Positions 1 through 11,620 are shown, numbered from the stretch's first letter. The stretch: DNA of 64,000 nt from Enterobacter sp. 10-1 (GCA_002270295.1 NISF01000001.1:186001-250000), one strand, 5' to 3'. Notes: generated by a model not told the origin, from the letters alone. Program-made: numbers and translations.

Positions 1-1225
<1,225 letters not shown>

Positions 1226-1256
1226 TTAACGGCTCCTGTTTAAGTTAAGACCTGGT

Positions 1257-2438
1257 TTACTCTGACTGAGCGTTGCTTGCAGCTTGCTGCTTGTCGTCAG
1301 AGGCTACTTCCTGCGCTTTCACCTGCACGCCTGGTTTTACTTTTTGCAGTCCGGTGACGATGACGCGATCGCCCGATTTCACCCCGGTAGTGACCAGCCA
1401 TTTATCGCCAATCGCCTGCGTTGCAGTGACCTGACGAACTTCGACTTTATCGCCTTCGCCCACCACCATTACGCTGGCATCACCGCGCGGAGTGCGGGTT
1501 ACACCCTGCTGTGGAACCAGCAGTGCGTCAGGGTTGGTGCCTTCTTCCAGACGCGCGCGGACGAACATACCTGGCAGCAGGGAGTTATCCGGGTTCGGGA
1601 AGATAGCGCGCAAAGTGATAGAACCGGTGGTCTGATCAACGGTCACGTCGGAAAACTCCAGCGTCCCGCCCTGCGGATACTTCAGACCATCGCTGGTGAC
1701 CAGCTCGACCTTGGCTTTGCCGTTTTCCTGTTTCAGCTTACCGTTTGCCAGCTCCTGTTTCAGACGCAGGAAATCGTTGCTCGACTGGGTAACGTCAACA
1801 TAGATCGGATCCAGCTGCTGAACGGTTGCCAGCGCGGTGGTCTGGGCATTCTGCACCAGCGCACCTTCCGTCACTGCTGATTTACCAATACGACCGCTGA
1901 TAGGCGAAGTCACTTTGGTGTACGCGAGGTTAATTCGCGCGGTTTCCACGGCAGCTTTTGCCGCCACGACGGCAGCGTTGTTCTGCTGAGCGTCAGCAAC
2001 TGCGGTGTCGTAGTCTTGTTGACTGATGTATTTGGTGCCTAACAGTTTCTGGTAGCGCTTGACCGTCAGCTGAGCGATGTTTGCCGCCGCCTGCGCTTTG
2101 GCTAAGTCGCCTTTCGCGCTTTCGTAGCTGGCCTGATAGGTTGCCGGATCGATCTGATAAAGGGACACGCCTGCCTGGATATCGCTACCTTCAGTGAAGT
2201 TACGTTTCAGAATAATGCCACTAACCTGAGGGCGGACTTCAGCAACGCGGTATGCACTGGTGCGGCCAGGCAGCTCGGTGGTGATTTGTAGAGGTGCGGA
2301 TTTGAGCGTCACAACGCCGACTTCCGGCATTTGCTGGGCCCCTTGTTGAGCCGGTTTGTCGTCACATCCTGTTAGCGCTAAGCTGCCTGAGAGCATCAGA
2401 ACGACCGCCAGAGGCGTTAACCCTCTGTTTTTGTTCAT
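1257..2438 (-). CDS. acrA: Efflux periplasmic adaptor AcrA (lipoprotein)
   Basis: Membrane-fusion protein linking AcrB to TolC across the periplasm. The start at 2438 (MNKNRGLTPL) gives 393 residues, near the 397 of E. coli AcrA; an in-frame upstream start would add 20 residues that do not look like a signal peptide. The lipobox LTGC places the lipidated Cys at about residue 25. The lipoyl-like halves flank an alpha-helical hairpin at roughly residues 100-170 (AKAQAAANIAQLTVKRY and after), followed by beta-barrel and membrane-proximal domains. First gene of acrAB, divergent from acrR across a 142-bp intergenic region carrying the AcrR palindrome. Confidence 0.98.
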   Translation of the reverse strand: MNKNRGLTPLAVVLMLSGSLALTGCDDKPAQQGAQQMPEVGVVTLKSAPLQITTELPGRTSAYRVAEVRPQVSGIILKRNFTEGSDIQAGVSLYQIDPATYQASYESAKGDLAKAQAAANIAQLTVKRYQKLLGTKYISQQDYDTAVADAQQNNAAVVAAKAAVETARINLAYTKVTSPISGRIGKSAVTEGALVQNAQTTALATVQQLDPIYVDVTQSSNDFLRLKQELANGKLKQENGKAKVELVTSDGLKYPQGGTLEFSDVTVDQTTGSITLRAIFPNPDNSLLPGMFVRARLEEGTNPDALLVPQQGVTRTPRGDASVMVVGEGDKVEVRQVTATQAIGDKWLVTTGVKSGDRVIVTGLQKVKPGVQVKAQEVASDDKQQAASNAQSE

Positions 2439-2528
2439 ATGTAAACCTCGAGTGTCCAATTTCAAATTGTTCAGTGGCTCAAACGACCACAAACCCACTA
2501 CTGTGTTTCTATTATGGTCATGCTATGG

Positions 2529-2552
2529 TACATACATTCACAAATGTATGTA
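2529..2552. promoter_or_regulatory. AcrR operator between acrA and acrR
   Basis: A 24-bp perfect inverted repeat: left arm TACATACATT, spacer CACA, right arm AATGTATGTA. It lies 29 bp upstream of acrR and 91 bp upstream of acrA, and matches the known E. coli AcrR operator apart from the central bases. It should repress both acrAB and acrR and be released when AcrR binds ligands. Confidence 0.92.
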
Positions 2553-2580
2553 AACGTAACCTCTGTAAACTCATCGACCT

Positions 2581-3231
2581 ATGGCACGAAAAACCAAACA
2601 ACAGGCACTTGAAACCCGGCAACACATTCTGGACGTTGCTCTGCGTTTGTTTTCGCAGCAAGGCGTATCATCTACCTCGTTGGCAGCAATTGCAAAAGCT
2701 GCAGGGGTGACGAGGGGGGCTATCTACTGGCATTTCAAGAATAAATCAGATTTATTTAATGAAATATGGGTGCTTTCGGAGGCCAGTATTAGTGACCTCG
2801 AAGTTGAGTATCGGGCAAAATTCCCCAACGATCCACTGTCAGTTGTCCGTGAGATCTTAGTCTATATTCTTGAAGCAACGGTGACAGAAGAGCGTCGGCG
2901 GCTGATGATGGAAATCATCTTCCATAAATGTGAGTTTGTTGGCGAGATGGCGGTGGTCCAGGAAGCGCAGCGCAGCCTCTGTCTCGAGAGCTACGATCGC
3001 ATTGAGCACACCCTCAACGAATGTATTGCGGCGAAGATGCTGCCGGCCAATTTATTAACCCGGCGGGCGGCGATTTTAATGCGCAGCTATCTTTCCGGCC
3101 TGATGGAAAACTGGCTGTTTGCGCCGGATTCTTTCGATCTGCAAAAAGACGCGCGCGAATTTGTCGAGACGCTTCTGGAAATGTATCAGTTTTGCCCTTC
3201 GCTGCGGGCTCCATCCGAGGCCGCGCTTTAG
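2581..3231 (+). CDS. acrR: TetR-family repressor AcrR
   Basis: Local repressor of acrAB and of itself. 216 residues against 215 in E. coli. The N-terminal TetR helix-turn-helix is visible at about residues 30-52 ([20 protein letters not shown]), followed by the ligand-binding helical domain. It starts MARKTKQQA, as in E. coli, is divergent from acrA, and has its operator just upstream. No truncation, stop or frameshift is present; acrR disruption is a common route to efflux-mediated resistance, so this copy appears intact. The C-terminal tail (after about residue 200) is less familiar than the rest. Confidence 0.97.
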   Translation: MARKTKQQALETRQHILDVALRLFSQQGVSSTSLAAIAKAAGVTRGAIYWHFKNKSDLFNEIWVLSEASISDLEVEYRAKFPNDPLSVVREILVYILEATVTEERRRLMMEIIFHKCEFVGEMAVVQEAQRSLCLESYDRIEHTLNECIAAKMLPANLLTRRAAILMRSYLSGLMENWLFAPDSFDLQKDAREFVETLLEMYQFCPSLRAPSEAAL

Positions 3232-3374
3232 CGCCTGGCCCAAATTTCCGGCGCTGGATCAGCGCGAAAAAATGCCGCGATCCGCCGCTATTCGCGCGCA
3301 GGTAGAAGTGCTATTCTGCGCGCTGCGACGACCCCCGGTATTCTCCGGCTTTTGCAATCATTCATGTTAACACT

Positions 3375-6300
3375 ATGCTGCATACTATTCGTTGGCGAAA
3401 CGCCATTTCCGCTTTTGTAATTGTACTGATGTTTTTCGTTGGCAGCCTTTGCGCGACTCAGGCCTTTGCGGCTGATTTGCCCGAACGCTCTGAAGTGCAG
3501 AGCCAGCTCAATACGCTGAATAAGCAGAAGGAACTCACCCCCCAGGACAAGCTGGTTCAGCAGGACCTGACGCAAACTCTCGAAACGCTCGATAAAATTG
3601 AGCGCATCAAGTCGGAGGCGGCTCAGCTGCGTCAGCAGGTCGATCAGGCCCCGGCGAAAATGCGCCAGGCGGTCGATGGCCTGAATGCGCTCGGCGATGT
3701 GCCGGATGATGAGGCCACGCGTAAAACGCTAGGCTCGCTGTCGCTCCGTCAGCTGGAAGCCCGCGTCACCCAGACCCTCGACGAATTGCAAAATGCCCAG
3801 AACGACCTGGCGACGTACAACAGCCAGCTGGTTGCTTTGCAAACGCAGCCGGAGCGCGTGCAGAACGCCATGTACACGGCGTCCCAGCAGCTGCAGCAGA
3901 TCCGTAACCGCCTGAACGGCACCTCGGTGAGTGAAGAGACCCTGCGGCCAACTCAGCAGGGGCTCCTGCTGACGCAGCAGTCGCTGCTGAACGCGCAGAT
4001 CGATCAGCAGCGTAAAAGCCTGGAAGGTAATACCGTCCTGCAGGATACGCTGCAGAAGCAGCGGGATTACGTCAGCGCCAACAGCAACCGCCTGGAGCAT
4101 CAGCTGCAGCTGCTGCAGGAAGCCGTTAACAGCAAGCGGCTGACGCTGACGGAAAAAACCGCGCAGGAAGCGGTGACTCCCGATGAAACCGCGCGCATTC
4201 AGGCCAATCCGCTGGTGCAGCAGGAACTGGAGATTAACCACCAGCTTAGCCAGAGGCTGATTTCGGCGACTGAAAACGGCAACCAGCTGGTGCAGCGCAA
4301 TATTAAGGTCAAAAACTGGCTCGATCGCGCGCTGCAGTCGGAACGCGATATTAAAGAACAGATATCGGTCCTGAAGGGCAGCCTGCTGCTGTCGCGTATC
4401 CTCTACCAGCAGCAGCAGACGCTGCCGTCTGCCGACGAGCTGGAGGATATGACCAACCGCATCGCCGACCTGCGCCTCGAACAATTTGAGGTGAACCAGC
4501 AGCGCGACGCCCTGTTCCAGAGCGATGCCTACGTCGCAAAACTGGAGGAAGGGCACAGCAGCGACGTGAATCCGGAAGTGCACGACGCCCTGCTGGACGT
4601 CGTGGATATGCGCCGCGAGCTGCTCGATCAGTTCAACAAACAGCTGGGTAATCAGCTGATGATGGCGATTAACCTGCAGATTAACCAGCAGCAGCTGATG
4701 AGCGTCTCCAGCACCCTGAAAGCCATCCTGACGCAGCAAATTTTCTGGGTTAACAGCAACAAGCCTATGGACTGGGAGTGGATAAAATCCTTCCCTGAAG
4801 CGCTGAAAGGGCAGTTTAAGGCGATGAGAATCACCGTAAACTGGGAAAAAGCCTGGCCCGCCGTGTTCGTGGCGTTCCTCGCCGGCCTGCCGCTGCTGCT
4901 GATTGCCGGCCTTATCCGCTGGCGCCTGCAGTGGCTGCGCAGCTACCAGGCAAAGCTGGCGTCGCAGGTCGGGCAGCTGCGTAACGATACCCAGCTGCAT
5001 ACGCCTAAAGCGATTTTGATCGATCTGATAAGAGCTCTGCCGGTGGTTTTGCTGATTCTGGCCGTAGGCCTGATTCTGCTGACGATGCAGCTCAATATCA
5101 GCGATCTGCTGTGGGCGTACAGCAAGAAACTGGCGCTGTTCTGGCTGGTGTTTGGCCTGTGCTGGAAGGTACTGGAAAAAGACGGCGTGGCGGTGAGCCA
5201 CTTTAGTATGCCGCCGCAGCTGACCAGCCACTGGCGTCGGCAGATTGTCCGCGTCAGCCTGGCGCTGCTGCCGCTGAATTTGTGGTCGGTTATCTCCGAA
5301 CTCTCTCCGCTGCATCTGATGGACGATGTGCTGGGGCAGTTCGTGATCTTTATGAACCTGCTGCTTATCGCGGTGCTGGTGTGGCCGATGTGCCGCGAAA
5401 GCTGGCGTGATAAGGAGTCGCACAGCCTGCGCCTGGTGACCGTCACCGTGCTGTCGATCGTCCCCATTGCGCTGATGGCGCTCACGGCGACCGGCTACTT
5501 CTATACCACGCTGCGCCTGGCCGGCCGCTGGATTGAAACCGTCTATCTGGTGATGCTGTGGAATCTGCTGTATCAGACCGTTCTGCGCGGCCTGAGCGTG
5601 GCGGCCCGCCGTATCGCCTGGCGTCGCGCGCTGGCTCGCCGCCAGCACCTGGTCAAAGAGGGCGCCGAGGGCGCTGAGCCGCAGGAGGAGCCGACGATTG
5701 CGCTGGAGCAGGTCAACCAGCAAACGCTGCGCATCACCATGCTGGTGATGATCGCGCTGTTCGGCATCCTGTTCTGGGCGATTTGGTCGGATCTGATCAC
5801 CGTATTTGCCTATCTCGACAGCATCACCCTGTGGCACTACAACGGCACCGAAGCGGGCGTCAACGTGGTAAAAAGCGTCACGATGGGTAGCCTGCTGTTT
5901 GCGATAGTTGCCTCGATGGTGGCCTGGGCGCTAATCCGCAACCTGCCGGGTCTGCTGGAAGTGCTGATCCTTTCACGGCTCAACATGCGCCAGGGGACGT
6001 CGTATGCGATCACCTCGATTCTGAACTACGCCATTATCGCGATTGGCGCGATGACGGTGTTCGGCTCGCTGGGCGTATCGTGGGACAAACTGCAGTGGCT
6101 GGCGGCCGCGCTGTCGGTGGGTCTGGGCTTTGGCCTGCAGGAAATTTTCGGTAACTTCGTTTCCGGCCTGATTATCCTGTTTGAACGCCCGGTACGCATC
6201 GGCGATACGGTCACCATCGGGACCTTCTCCGGCACCGTCAGCAAGATCCGCATCCGCGCGACCACGATTACCGACTTTGACCGCAAAGAGGTGATTATTC

Positions 6301-6719
6301 CGAACAAAGCGTTCGTAACGGAGCGTTTGATCAACTGGTCGCTGTCCGACACCGTTACCCGCGTCGTCATCCGCCTCGGCGTGGCGTACGGCTCGGATCT
6401 GGATAAGGTGAAGGAGGTCCTGCTGCAGGCCGCGCATGAGCATCCGAAGGTGATGCCTGAACCTGCGCCGTCGGTATTCTTCACGACCTTTGGCGCCAGC
6501 ACGCTGGATCACGAACTGCGTCTCTACGTTCGCGAACTGCGCGATCGCAGCTACACGGTGGACGAGCTGAACCGCACCATCGATCGCCTGTGCCGGGAGA
6601 ACAATATCAACATCGCCTTCAACCAGCTGGAAGTTCATCTGCGTAATGAAAAGGGTGATGAAGTGACGGAGCTGAAGCGTGAGGTCAAAGGGGACGATCC
6701 TTCCCCGGCGCTCGGCTGA
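3375..6719 (+). CDS. mscK: Potassium-dependent mechanosensitive channel MscK (KefA)
   Basis: Large MscS-superfamily channel of the inner membrane that opens under membrane tension and is modulated by external potassium. 1114 residues (E. coli 1120). The signal peptide ends near TQAFA at about residue 32. A long periplasmic coiled-coil-rich, Gln-rich segment follows (residues about 33-470), then multiple TM helices, and the MscS core with GLGFGLQEIFGNF near residue 915 and the beta domain ERPVRIGDTVTIG after it. The C-terminal region DELNRTIDRLCREN is typical. It stands alone on the + strand after acrR. Long open frames antisense to it are composition artefacts. Confidence 0.97.
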   Translation: MLHTIRWRNAISAFVIVLMFFVGSLCATQAFAADLPERSEVQSQLNTLNKQKELTPQDKLVQQDLTQTLETLDKIERIKSEAAQLRQQVDQAPAKMRQAVDGLNALGDVPDDEATRKTLGSLSLRQLEARVTQTLDELQNAQNDLATYNSQLVALQTQPERVQNAMYTASQQLQQIRNRLNGTSVSEETLRPTQQGLLLTQQSLLNAQIDQQRKSLEGNTVLQDTLQKQRDYVSANSNRLEHQLQLLQEAVNSKRLTLTEKTAQEAVTPDETARIQANPLVQQELEINHQLSQRLISATENGNQLVQRNIKVKNWLDRALQSERDIKEQISVLKGSLLLSRILYQQQQTLPSADELEDMTNRIADLRLEQFEVNQQRDALFQSDAYVAKLEEGHSSDVNPEVHDALLDVVDMRRELLDQFNKQLGNQLMMAINLQINQQQLMSVSSTLKAILTQQIFWVNSNKPMDWEWIKSFPEALKGQFKAMRITVNWEKAWPAVFVAFLAGLPLLLIAGLIRWRLQWLRSYQAKLASQVGQLRNDTQLHTPKAILIDLIRALPVVLLILAVGLILLTMQLNISDLLWAYSKKLALFWLVFGLCWKVLEKDGVAVSHFSMPPQLTSHWRRQIVRVSLALLPLNLWSVISELSPLHLMDDVLGQFVIFMNLLLIAVLVWPMCRESWRDKESHSLRLVTVTVLSIVPIALMALTATGYFYTTLRLAGRWIETVYLVMLWNLLYQTVLRGLSVAARRIAWRRALARRQHLVKEGAEGAEPQEEPTIALEQVNQQTLRITMLVMIALFGILFWAIWSDLITVFAYLDSITLWHYNGTEAGVNVVKSVTMGSLLFAIVASMVAWALIRNLPGLLEVLILSRLNMRQGTSYAITSILNYAIIAIGAMTVFGSLGVSWDKLQWLAAALSVGLGFGLQEIFGNFVSGLIILFERPVRIGDTVTIGTFSGTVSKIRIRATTITDFDRKEVIIPNKAFVTERLINWSLSDTVTRVVIRLGVAYGSDLDKVKEVLLQAAHEHPKVMPEPAPSVFFTTFGASTLDHELRLYVRELRDRSYTVDELNRTIDRLCRENNINIAFNQLEVHLRNEKGDEVTELKREVKGDDPSPALG

Positions 6720-6758
6720 CAGCCGGTCGGGGCGGCCGATGTGCCGCCCCGCAGCGCG

Positions 6759-6932
6759 CTACCGTTCCTCGTTTTGCGCCGATCCCGGCGCGTTCTTTAG
6801 CTTGTTTTCATAATCACGGCGAATGATTTCCAGCGCGCCGAGCACGGTTTGCGCTGAGACCTGGTTTTCTTCAAGCAGCATGATTAAATCAACGGCCAGT
6901 TTGACTTCATCCGGGGCGTTTTCTAACGACAT
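6759..6932 (-). CDS. rsmS: RsmS/YbaM family small protein
   Basis: 57-residue protein read from the sequence: it begins [17 protein letters not shown] and continues [20 protein letters not shown], closely matching E. coli YbaM (53 residues), with a different short C-terminus ending QNEER. An in-frame ATG two codons earlier (6938) is possible, but the E. coli start is favoured. It lies 13 bp downstream of priC on the same strand, as in E. coli, so they are probably cotranscribed. The family is called RsmS after a pleiotropic regulator in Pectobacterium; its molecular role is unclear. Confidence 0.9.
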   Translation of the reverse strand: MSLENAPDEVKLAVDLIMLLEENQVSAQTVLGALEIIRRDYENKLKNAPGSAQNEER

Positions 6933-6945
6933 TCTCATTCCTCTG

Positions 6946-7473
6946 TTAGCGCGTCAGGCGTGCCAGCACGCTTTCTATTTTTTCCAGCGCATCGCGGCAG
7001 CGGGCCAGCCGTCCGGCATAGGCATCAACCTCTTTTGCCAGGCGCTGCTGTTCATCCAGCGTCGTCGCCTGCAGCCATTGCCGCTGGCGATCGTTGCGCA
7101 TGGCCAGCAGGCGGCGCTCATATTCCTGGTGCTTCAGCCGACGCCGCTGCCAGCGGCCAGGCCCCGATGACGCGCTGTCCCAGCTGCGCAGCGACCAGGT
7201 TGCCGTCTCGCGGCTGATGGCGGCAATTTGCGCGGTCAGGCGTTCCGCCAGCCAGGCAACCTGCGGCAGCTGCTGGTGCGCGACGGCCTGCTGTAATTTG
7301 GCGAAATTACCCTGTGCTTCATCCAGGTAGGCCTGCATCAGCGTGCTGCGGGTACGGAACAGCTGGCGATCGAAACGGGCGCTCAGCGTCGCATGGTTGG
7401 CCAGCGGCGCGACCTGTTCGGCCAGCCGGGCCAGTTGCTCTTCCAGCGAGTGTAAAAGCCGGGTTGTTTTCAA
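6946..7473 (-). CDS. priC: Primosomal replication protein PriC (TTG start)
   Basis: Replication-restart protein that helps load DnaB at stalled forks through PriC-Rep or PriC-DnaB interactions. With the TTG at 7473 the protein is 175 residues, exactly the E. coli length, and begins (M)[14 protein letters not shown] strong GGAGGAG ribosome-binding site lies 4 bp upstream of that TTG, which decides the start over the longer frame from 7518. Conserved segments include [22 protein letters not shown] and the Lys/Arg-rich middle [10 protein letters not shown]. Divergent from ybaN, with a short intergenic region (69 bp). Confidence 0.95.
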   Translation of the reverse strand: MKTTRLLHSLEEQLARLAEQVAPLANHATLSARFDRQLFRTRSTLMQAYLDEAQGNFAKLQQAVAHQQLPQVAWLAERLTAQIAAISRETATWSLRSWDSASSGPGRWQRRRLKHQEYERRLLAMRNDRQRQWLQATTLDEQQRLAKEVDAYAGRLARCRDALEKIESVLARLTR

Positions 7474-7542
7474 ATAACTCCTCCATACCCTGATAAGCAA
7501 CTGTGCTACAGTAGCCATCTCTGCTTGATAACGATTCGCATT

Positions 7543-7920
7543 ATGCCACGTATTATTTTAATCATCATTGGCTGGCTGGCCGTAGTTCTGGGAACGCTCG
7601 GCGTCGTCCTGCCTTTATTGCCGACGACGCCGTTTATTCTGCTGGCAGCCTGGTGCTTTGCCCGCTCGTCGCCGCGTTTTCACCGCTGGCTGCTGTATCG
7701 CTCGTGGTTTGGCGGCTATTTGCGCCATTGGCAGCAGTATCGCGCCATGCCGCCCGGCGCAAAGCCGCGGGCGATAGGGATGATTATACTGACCTTTGCC
7801 ATTTCCCTGTGGCTGGTTAAGCTTACGTGGGTACGCATCATGCTGCTGGTGATTCTGGCCTGCCTGCTGCTATTTATGTGGCGTATTCCGGTGGTTGATG
7901 CAAAGCAACAAAAGCACTGA
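7543..7920 (+). CDS. ybaN: DUF454 inner-membrane protein YbaN
   Basis: 125-residue membrane protein of the DUF454 family, same length as E. coli YbaN. The start MPRIILIIIGWLAVV at 7543 is preferred to an upstream GTG/ATG that would add six residues absent from E. coli. Two N-terminal hydrophobic stretches (residues 2-45) carry the conserved LPLLPTTPFILLAAWCFARSS, and two C-terminal TM segments follow (about 80-117). Function is unknown. It is divergent from priC and followed by apt on the same strand after a 150-bp gap. Confidence 0.93.
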   Translation: MPRIILIIIGWLAVVLGTLGVVLPLLPTTPFILLAAWCFARSSPRFHRWLLYRSWFGGYLRHWQQYRAMPPGAKPRAIGMIILTFAISLWLVKLTWVRIMLLVILACLLLFMWRIPVVDAKQQKH

Positions 7921-8070
7921 TGCACCATAATGCCTGTTGCAATTGTCGCTGACAGCCAGTAAATTCGAGCGTTTTCGAGCGCGGATACGCCTGGTCAAAG
8001 GTTAATCAAATGTTTCCTTGGCCCGTTTGGCGTGTCCGTGAGTAACACCGTTTTGATCAGGCATAAACTT

Positions 8071-8622
8071 ATGACCGCAACTGCACAGCAGCTTGAATAT
8101 CTGAAGAACAGCATCCAAAGCATTCAGGACTATCCGAAACCGGGTATTCTTTTCCGTGATGTCACCAGCTTGCTGGAAGACCCGCAGGCCTATGCCCTGA
8201 GCATCGAGCTGCTGACCGAGCGTTATAAAAATGCCGGCATCACCAAGGTGGTGGGTACCGAAGCGCGCGGTTTCCTGTTTGGCGCACCGGTTGCGCTGGC
8301 GCTGGGTGTTGGCTTTGTTCCGGTGCGCAAACCGGGTAAGTTGCCGCGTGAAACCATCTCGGAGAGCTACGAGCTCGAGTACGGCACCGACAGCTTAGAA
8401 ATCCACGTTGACGCCATCAAAGAAGGCGATAAGGTGCTGGTGGTTGACGATCTGCTGGCGACCGGCGGCACCATCGATGCGACCGTGAAGCTGATCCGTC
8501 GTCTGGGTGGCGAAGTACAGGATGCCGCTTTTGTCATCAACCTGTTCGATCTGGGCGGCGAGCAGCGTCTGGATAAGCTGGGTATCAACAGCTATAGCCT
8601 GGTTCCGTTCCCGGGTCACTAA
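8071..8622 (+). CDS. apt: Adenine phosphoribosyltransferase
   Basis: Salvages adenine to AMP using PRPP. Start [11 protein letters not shown] at 8071 gives 183 residues, identical to E. coli Apt; an upstream in-frame start at 8032 would add 13 uncharacteristic residues. The PRPP-binding motif [13 protein letters not shown] is present at about residues 123-135, and the purine-binding segment [12 protein letters not shown] near 62-73. Followed by dnaX after 92 bp; a G+C-rich hairpin at about 8639-8661 lies between them without a T-run, so readthrough is likely. Confidence 0.98.
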   Translation: MTATAQQLEYLKNSIQSIQDYPKPGILFRDVTSLLEDPQAYALSIELLTERYKNAGITKVVGTEARGFLFGAPVALALGVGFVPVRKPGKLPRETISESYELEYGTDSLEIHVDAIKEGDKVLVVDDLLATGGTIDATVKLIRRLGGEVQDAAFVINLFDLGGEQRLDKLGINSYSLVPFPGH

Positions 8623-8714
8623 GCATTTCCCGATACATAGCCTCGCCGATCCGGCGGGGCTGTGATAGCATGGCCCCTTCGTGATTTCACCTTCCAGCGT
8701 TTCAGAGCCAGCCC

Positions 8715-10619
8715 ATGAGTTATCAGGTCTTAGCCCGTAAATGGCGCCCACAAACCTTTGCTGACGTCGTCGGCCAGGAACATGTGCTGACCGCACTGGC
8801 GAACGGCTTGTCGTTAGGGCGCATCCATCACGCTTATCTCTTTTCCGGCACCCGCGGGGTAGGTAAAACCTCCATCGCGCGCCTGCTGGCAAAAGGGTTG
8901 AACTGTGAAACCGGCATTACCGCAACGCCGTGCGGCGTGTGCGACAACTGCCGTGAAATAGAGCAGGGGCGCTTTGTCGATTTGATCGAGATCGATGCCG
9001 CCTCGCGGACGAAAGTCGAAGATACCCGCGATCTACTGGACAACGTTCAGTACGCGCCGGCCCGTGGCCGCTTCAAAGTCTACCTGATTGATGAAGTCCA
9101 CATGCTGTCGCGCCACAGCTTCAACGCGTTGTTAAAAACGCTGGAGGAGCCGCCCGCGCACGTCAAATTCCTGCTGGCCACCACCGATCCGCAAAAGCTG
9201 CCGGTGACGATCCTGTCGCGCTGCCTTCAGTTCCATCTGAAGGCGCTGGACGTCGAGCAAATCCGCCATCAGCTTGAGCATATCCTCGGCGAAGAGCAGA
9301 TTGCCTTTGAATCCCGCGCGCTGCAGCTGCTGTCGCGTGCGGCGGACGGTAGCCTGCGTGATGCCCTGAGCCTGACCGATCAGGCCATTGCCAGCGGCGA
9401 CGGTCGTCTGACGACGGAGTCGGTCAGCGCGATGCTTGGCACTCTGGATGACGACCAGGCGCTCTCTTTAATTGAGGCGCTGGTGGCGGCCGACGGCGAG
9501 CGGGTGATGGCCGGCGTTAACGAGGCCGCGTCGCGCGGCGTTGAGTGGGAGGCGCTGCTGGTCGAGATGCAGAGCCTGCTGCACCGTATAGCGATGGTGC
9601 AGCTGTCGCCCTCGGCGCTCGGTGCCGATATGGCCGCGATAGAGCAGCGGATGCGCGAGCTTGCGCGCACCGTCCCGCCTGCCGATGTACAGCTATACTA
9701 TCAGACGCTGCTGATTGGTCGTAAAGAGCTGCCCTATGCCCCGGACAGGCGCATGGGCGTCGAGATGACCCTGCTGCGCGCGCTGGCTTTCCATCCGCGT
9801 AAGCCGCTGCCCGAGCCGGAGGTCCAGCCCGTGCAGGCGATAGCCGCCGCTCCGGCCCAGGCCGCAGCGGTGCCGCCGGTTCAGCCGCCGCCGCAGAATT
9901 TGCCGCAGAACACCAGCCAGGTACTGGCGGCGCGGAGCCAGCTGCAGCGTAATCAGGGAGCACCCAGCCCAAAAAAGAGTGAGCCGGCAGCCGCATCCCG
10001 CGCGCGGCCGGTGAATAACTCTGCGCTGGAGCGTCTGAGTTCGATTACCGAGCGCGTGCAGGCACGTCCTGCTGCAGCGGCGCTGGAGCAGGCCCCGGCG
10101 AAGAAAGAAGCCTATCGCTGGAAATCGACGAACGTCGTCGAAACGGTGAAAGAAGAAGTCGCCACGCCGAAGGCGCTGAAGAAAGCGCTGGAGCATGAAA
10201 AAACCCCGGAGCTGGCGGCGAAACTCGCCGTTGAAGCGGTCGAACGCGATAGCTGGGCGTCGGAGGTTAATCAGCTTGCGGTGCCGAAACTGGTTGAACA
10301 GGTGGCGCTTAACGCGTGGAAAGAGCAGGACGGTAACCGTATCTGCCTGCATCTGCGTCCGAGCCAGCGGCATCTCAATTCCGCTGGTTCGCAGCAAAAG
10401 CTGGCGGAAGCGCTCGGTGTTTTATACGGCGCGCCGGTTGAACTGACCATCGTGGAAGACGATAATCCTGCGATGCGCACGCCGCTGGAGTGGCGGCAGG
10501 CAATTTATGAAGAGAAGCTCGCGCAAGCGCGTGAAGCGATTATTGCGGATAACAACATTCAGACGCTGCGCCGGTTCTTTGATGCAGACCTGGATGAAGA
10601 GAGTATTCGCCCCATTTGA
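8715..10619 (+). CDS. dnaX: DNA polymerase III tau/gamma subunit
   Basis: Clamp-loader ATPase. The full-length product (tau, 634 residues; E. coli 643) bridges the loader to DnaB and Pol III core; a frameshift product (gamma) is predicted, see the next entry. Walker A GTRGVGKT is at 45-52 and the zinc cysteines are Cys64, 73, 76 and 79. The DEVHMLSRHSFN Walker B region follows near 127, and a Pro/Ala/Gln-rich hinge spans about 365-420. Domains IV and V (tau only) follow. It heads the dnaX-ybaB-recR cluster; ybaB starts 57 bp later and recR overlaps ybaB, as in E. coli. Confidence 0.98.
   Translation: MSYQVLARKWRPQTFADVVGQEHVLTALANGLSLGRIHHAYLFSGTRGVGKTSIARLLAKGLNCETGITATPCGVCDNCREIEQGRFVDLIEIDAASRTKVEDTRDLLDNVQYAPARGRFKVYLIDEVHMLSRHSFNALLKTLEEPPAHVKFLLATTDPQKLPVTILSRCLQFHLKALDVEQIRHQLEHILGEEQIAFESRALQLLSRAADGSLRDALSLTDQAIASGDGRLTTESVSAMLGTLDDDQALSLIEALVAADGERVMAGVNEAASRGVEWEALLVEMQSLLHRIAMVQLSPSALGADMAAIEQRMRELARTVPPADVQLYYQTLLIGRKELPYAPDRRMGVEMTLLRALAFHPRKPLPEPEVQPVQAIAAAPAQAAAVPPVQPPPQNLPQNTSQVLAARSQLQRNQGAPSPKKSEPAAASRARPVNNSALERLSSITERVQARPAAAALEQAPAKKEAYRWKSTNVVETVKEEVATPKALKKALEHEKTPELAAKLAVEAVERDSWASEVNQLAVPKLVEQVALNAWKEQDGNRICLHLRPSQRHLNSAGSQQKLAEALGVLYGAPVELTIVEDDNPAMRTPLEWRQAIYEEKLAQAREAIIADNNIQTLRRFFDADLDEESIRPI
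9955..9982 (+). promoter_or_regulatory. Programmed -1 frameshift signal in dnaX (gamma subunit)
   Basis: The slippery heptamer A AAA AAG occupies 9971-9977 in the reading frame, coding Lys420-Lys421. A Shine-Dalgarno-like AGGGAG sits 10 bp upstream at 9955-9960, the stimulator spacing known in E. coli dnaX. After a -1 slip the ribosome reads GAG then TGA (9980-9982), giving a 422-residue gamma protein. Downstream bases contain CCGGC and GCCGG blocks about 20 bp apart that could form the stimulatory hairpin. Everything known in E. coli for this site is retained. Confidence 0.92.
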
Positions 10620-10622
10620 TGA

Positions 10623-11008
<386 letters not shown>

Positions 11009-11009
<1 letters not shown>

Positions 11010-11614
11010 TGCAAACCAGCCCGCTGTTAACTCAGCTTATGGAAGCACTGCGCTGCCTGCCGGGCGTTGGCCCGAAGTCGGCGCAGCGTATGGCGTTTAC
11101 GCTACTTCAGCGCGATCGTAGCGGCGGGATGCGTCTGGCGCAGTCATTGACGCGCGCCATGTCGGAAATCGGCCACTGTGCCGATTGCCGCACCTTCACC
11201 GAGCAGGAGGTGTGCAATATTTGCAGCAATCCGCGCCGCCGGGAAAACGGGCAGATCTGCGTGGTGGAGAGTCCAGCGGACATCTACGCCATTGAGCAGA
11301 CCGGGCAATTTTCCGGCCGCTACTTCGTCCTGATGGGCCACCTGTCGCCGCTTGACGGCATCGGACCGGATGACATCGGGCTTGATCGCCTGGAGCAGCG
11401 GCTGCGTGACGAATCGATGCAGGAAGTGATCCTCGCCACCAACCCAACGGTGGAAGGCGAGGCGACCGCGAACTACATTGCCGAACTCTGCGCGCAGTAC
11501 GGCGTGGAAGCCAGCCGCATCGCCCACGGCGTGCCGGTCGGCGGCGAGCTGGAAATGGTTGACGGCACCACGCTGTCGCACTCCCTCGCCGGGCGGCATA
11601 AGATTCGGCTTTAG
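11009..11614 (+). CDS. recR: Recombination protein RecR
   Basis: RecFOR-pathway mediator that helps load RecA on gapped DNA. 201 residues, as in E. coli. Domains: N-terminal helix-hairpin-helix ([14 protein letters not shown], about 13-26), C4 zinc finger (CADC...CNIC, about 57-72), Toprim domain (about 80-175) and a C-terminal Walker-B-like segment. Coupled to ybaB by a one-base overlap. A hairpin with 11-bp arms lies just after the stop. Confidence 0.98.
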
Positions 11615-11620
11615 CCCGAC

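Noticed and set aside
3729..5837. 702-codon open frame antisense to mscK
   Set aside because: It lies wholly within mscK, is extremely Gln/His/Arg-rich as expected of a mirrored high-G+C gene, and has no ribosome site.
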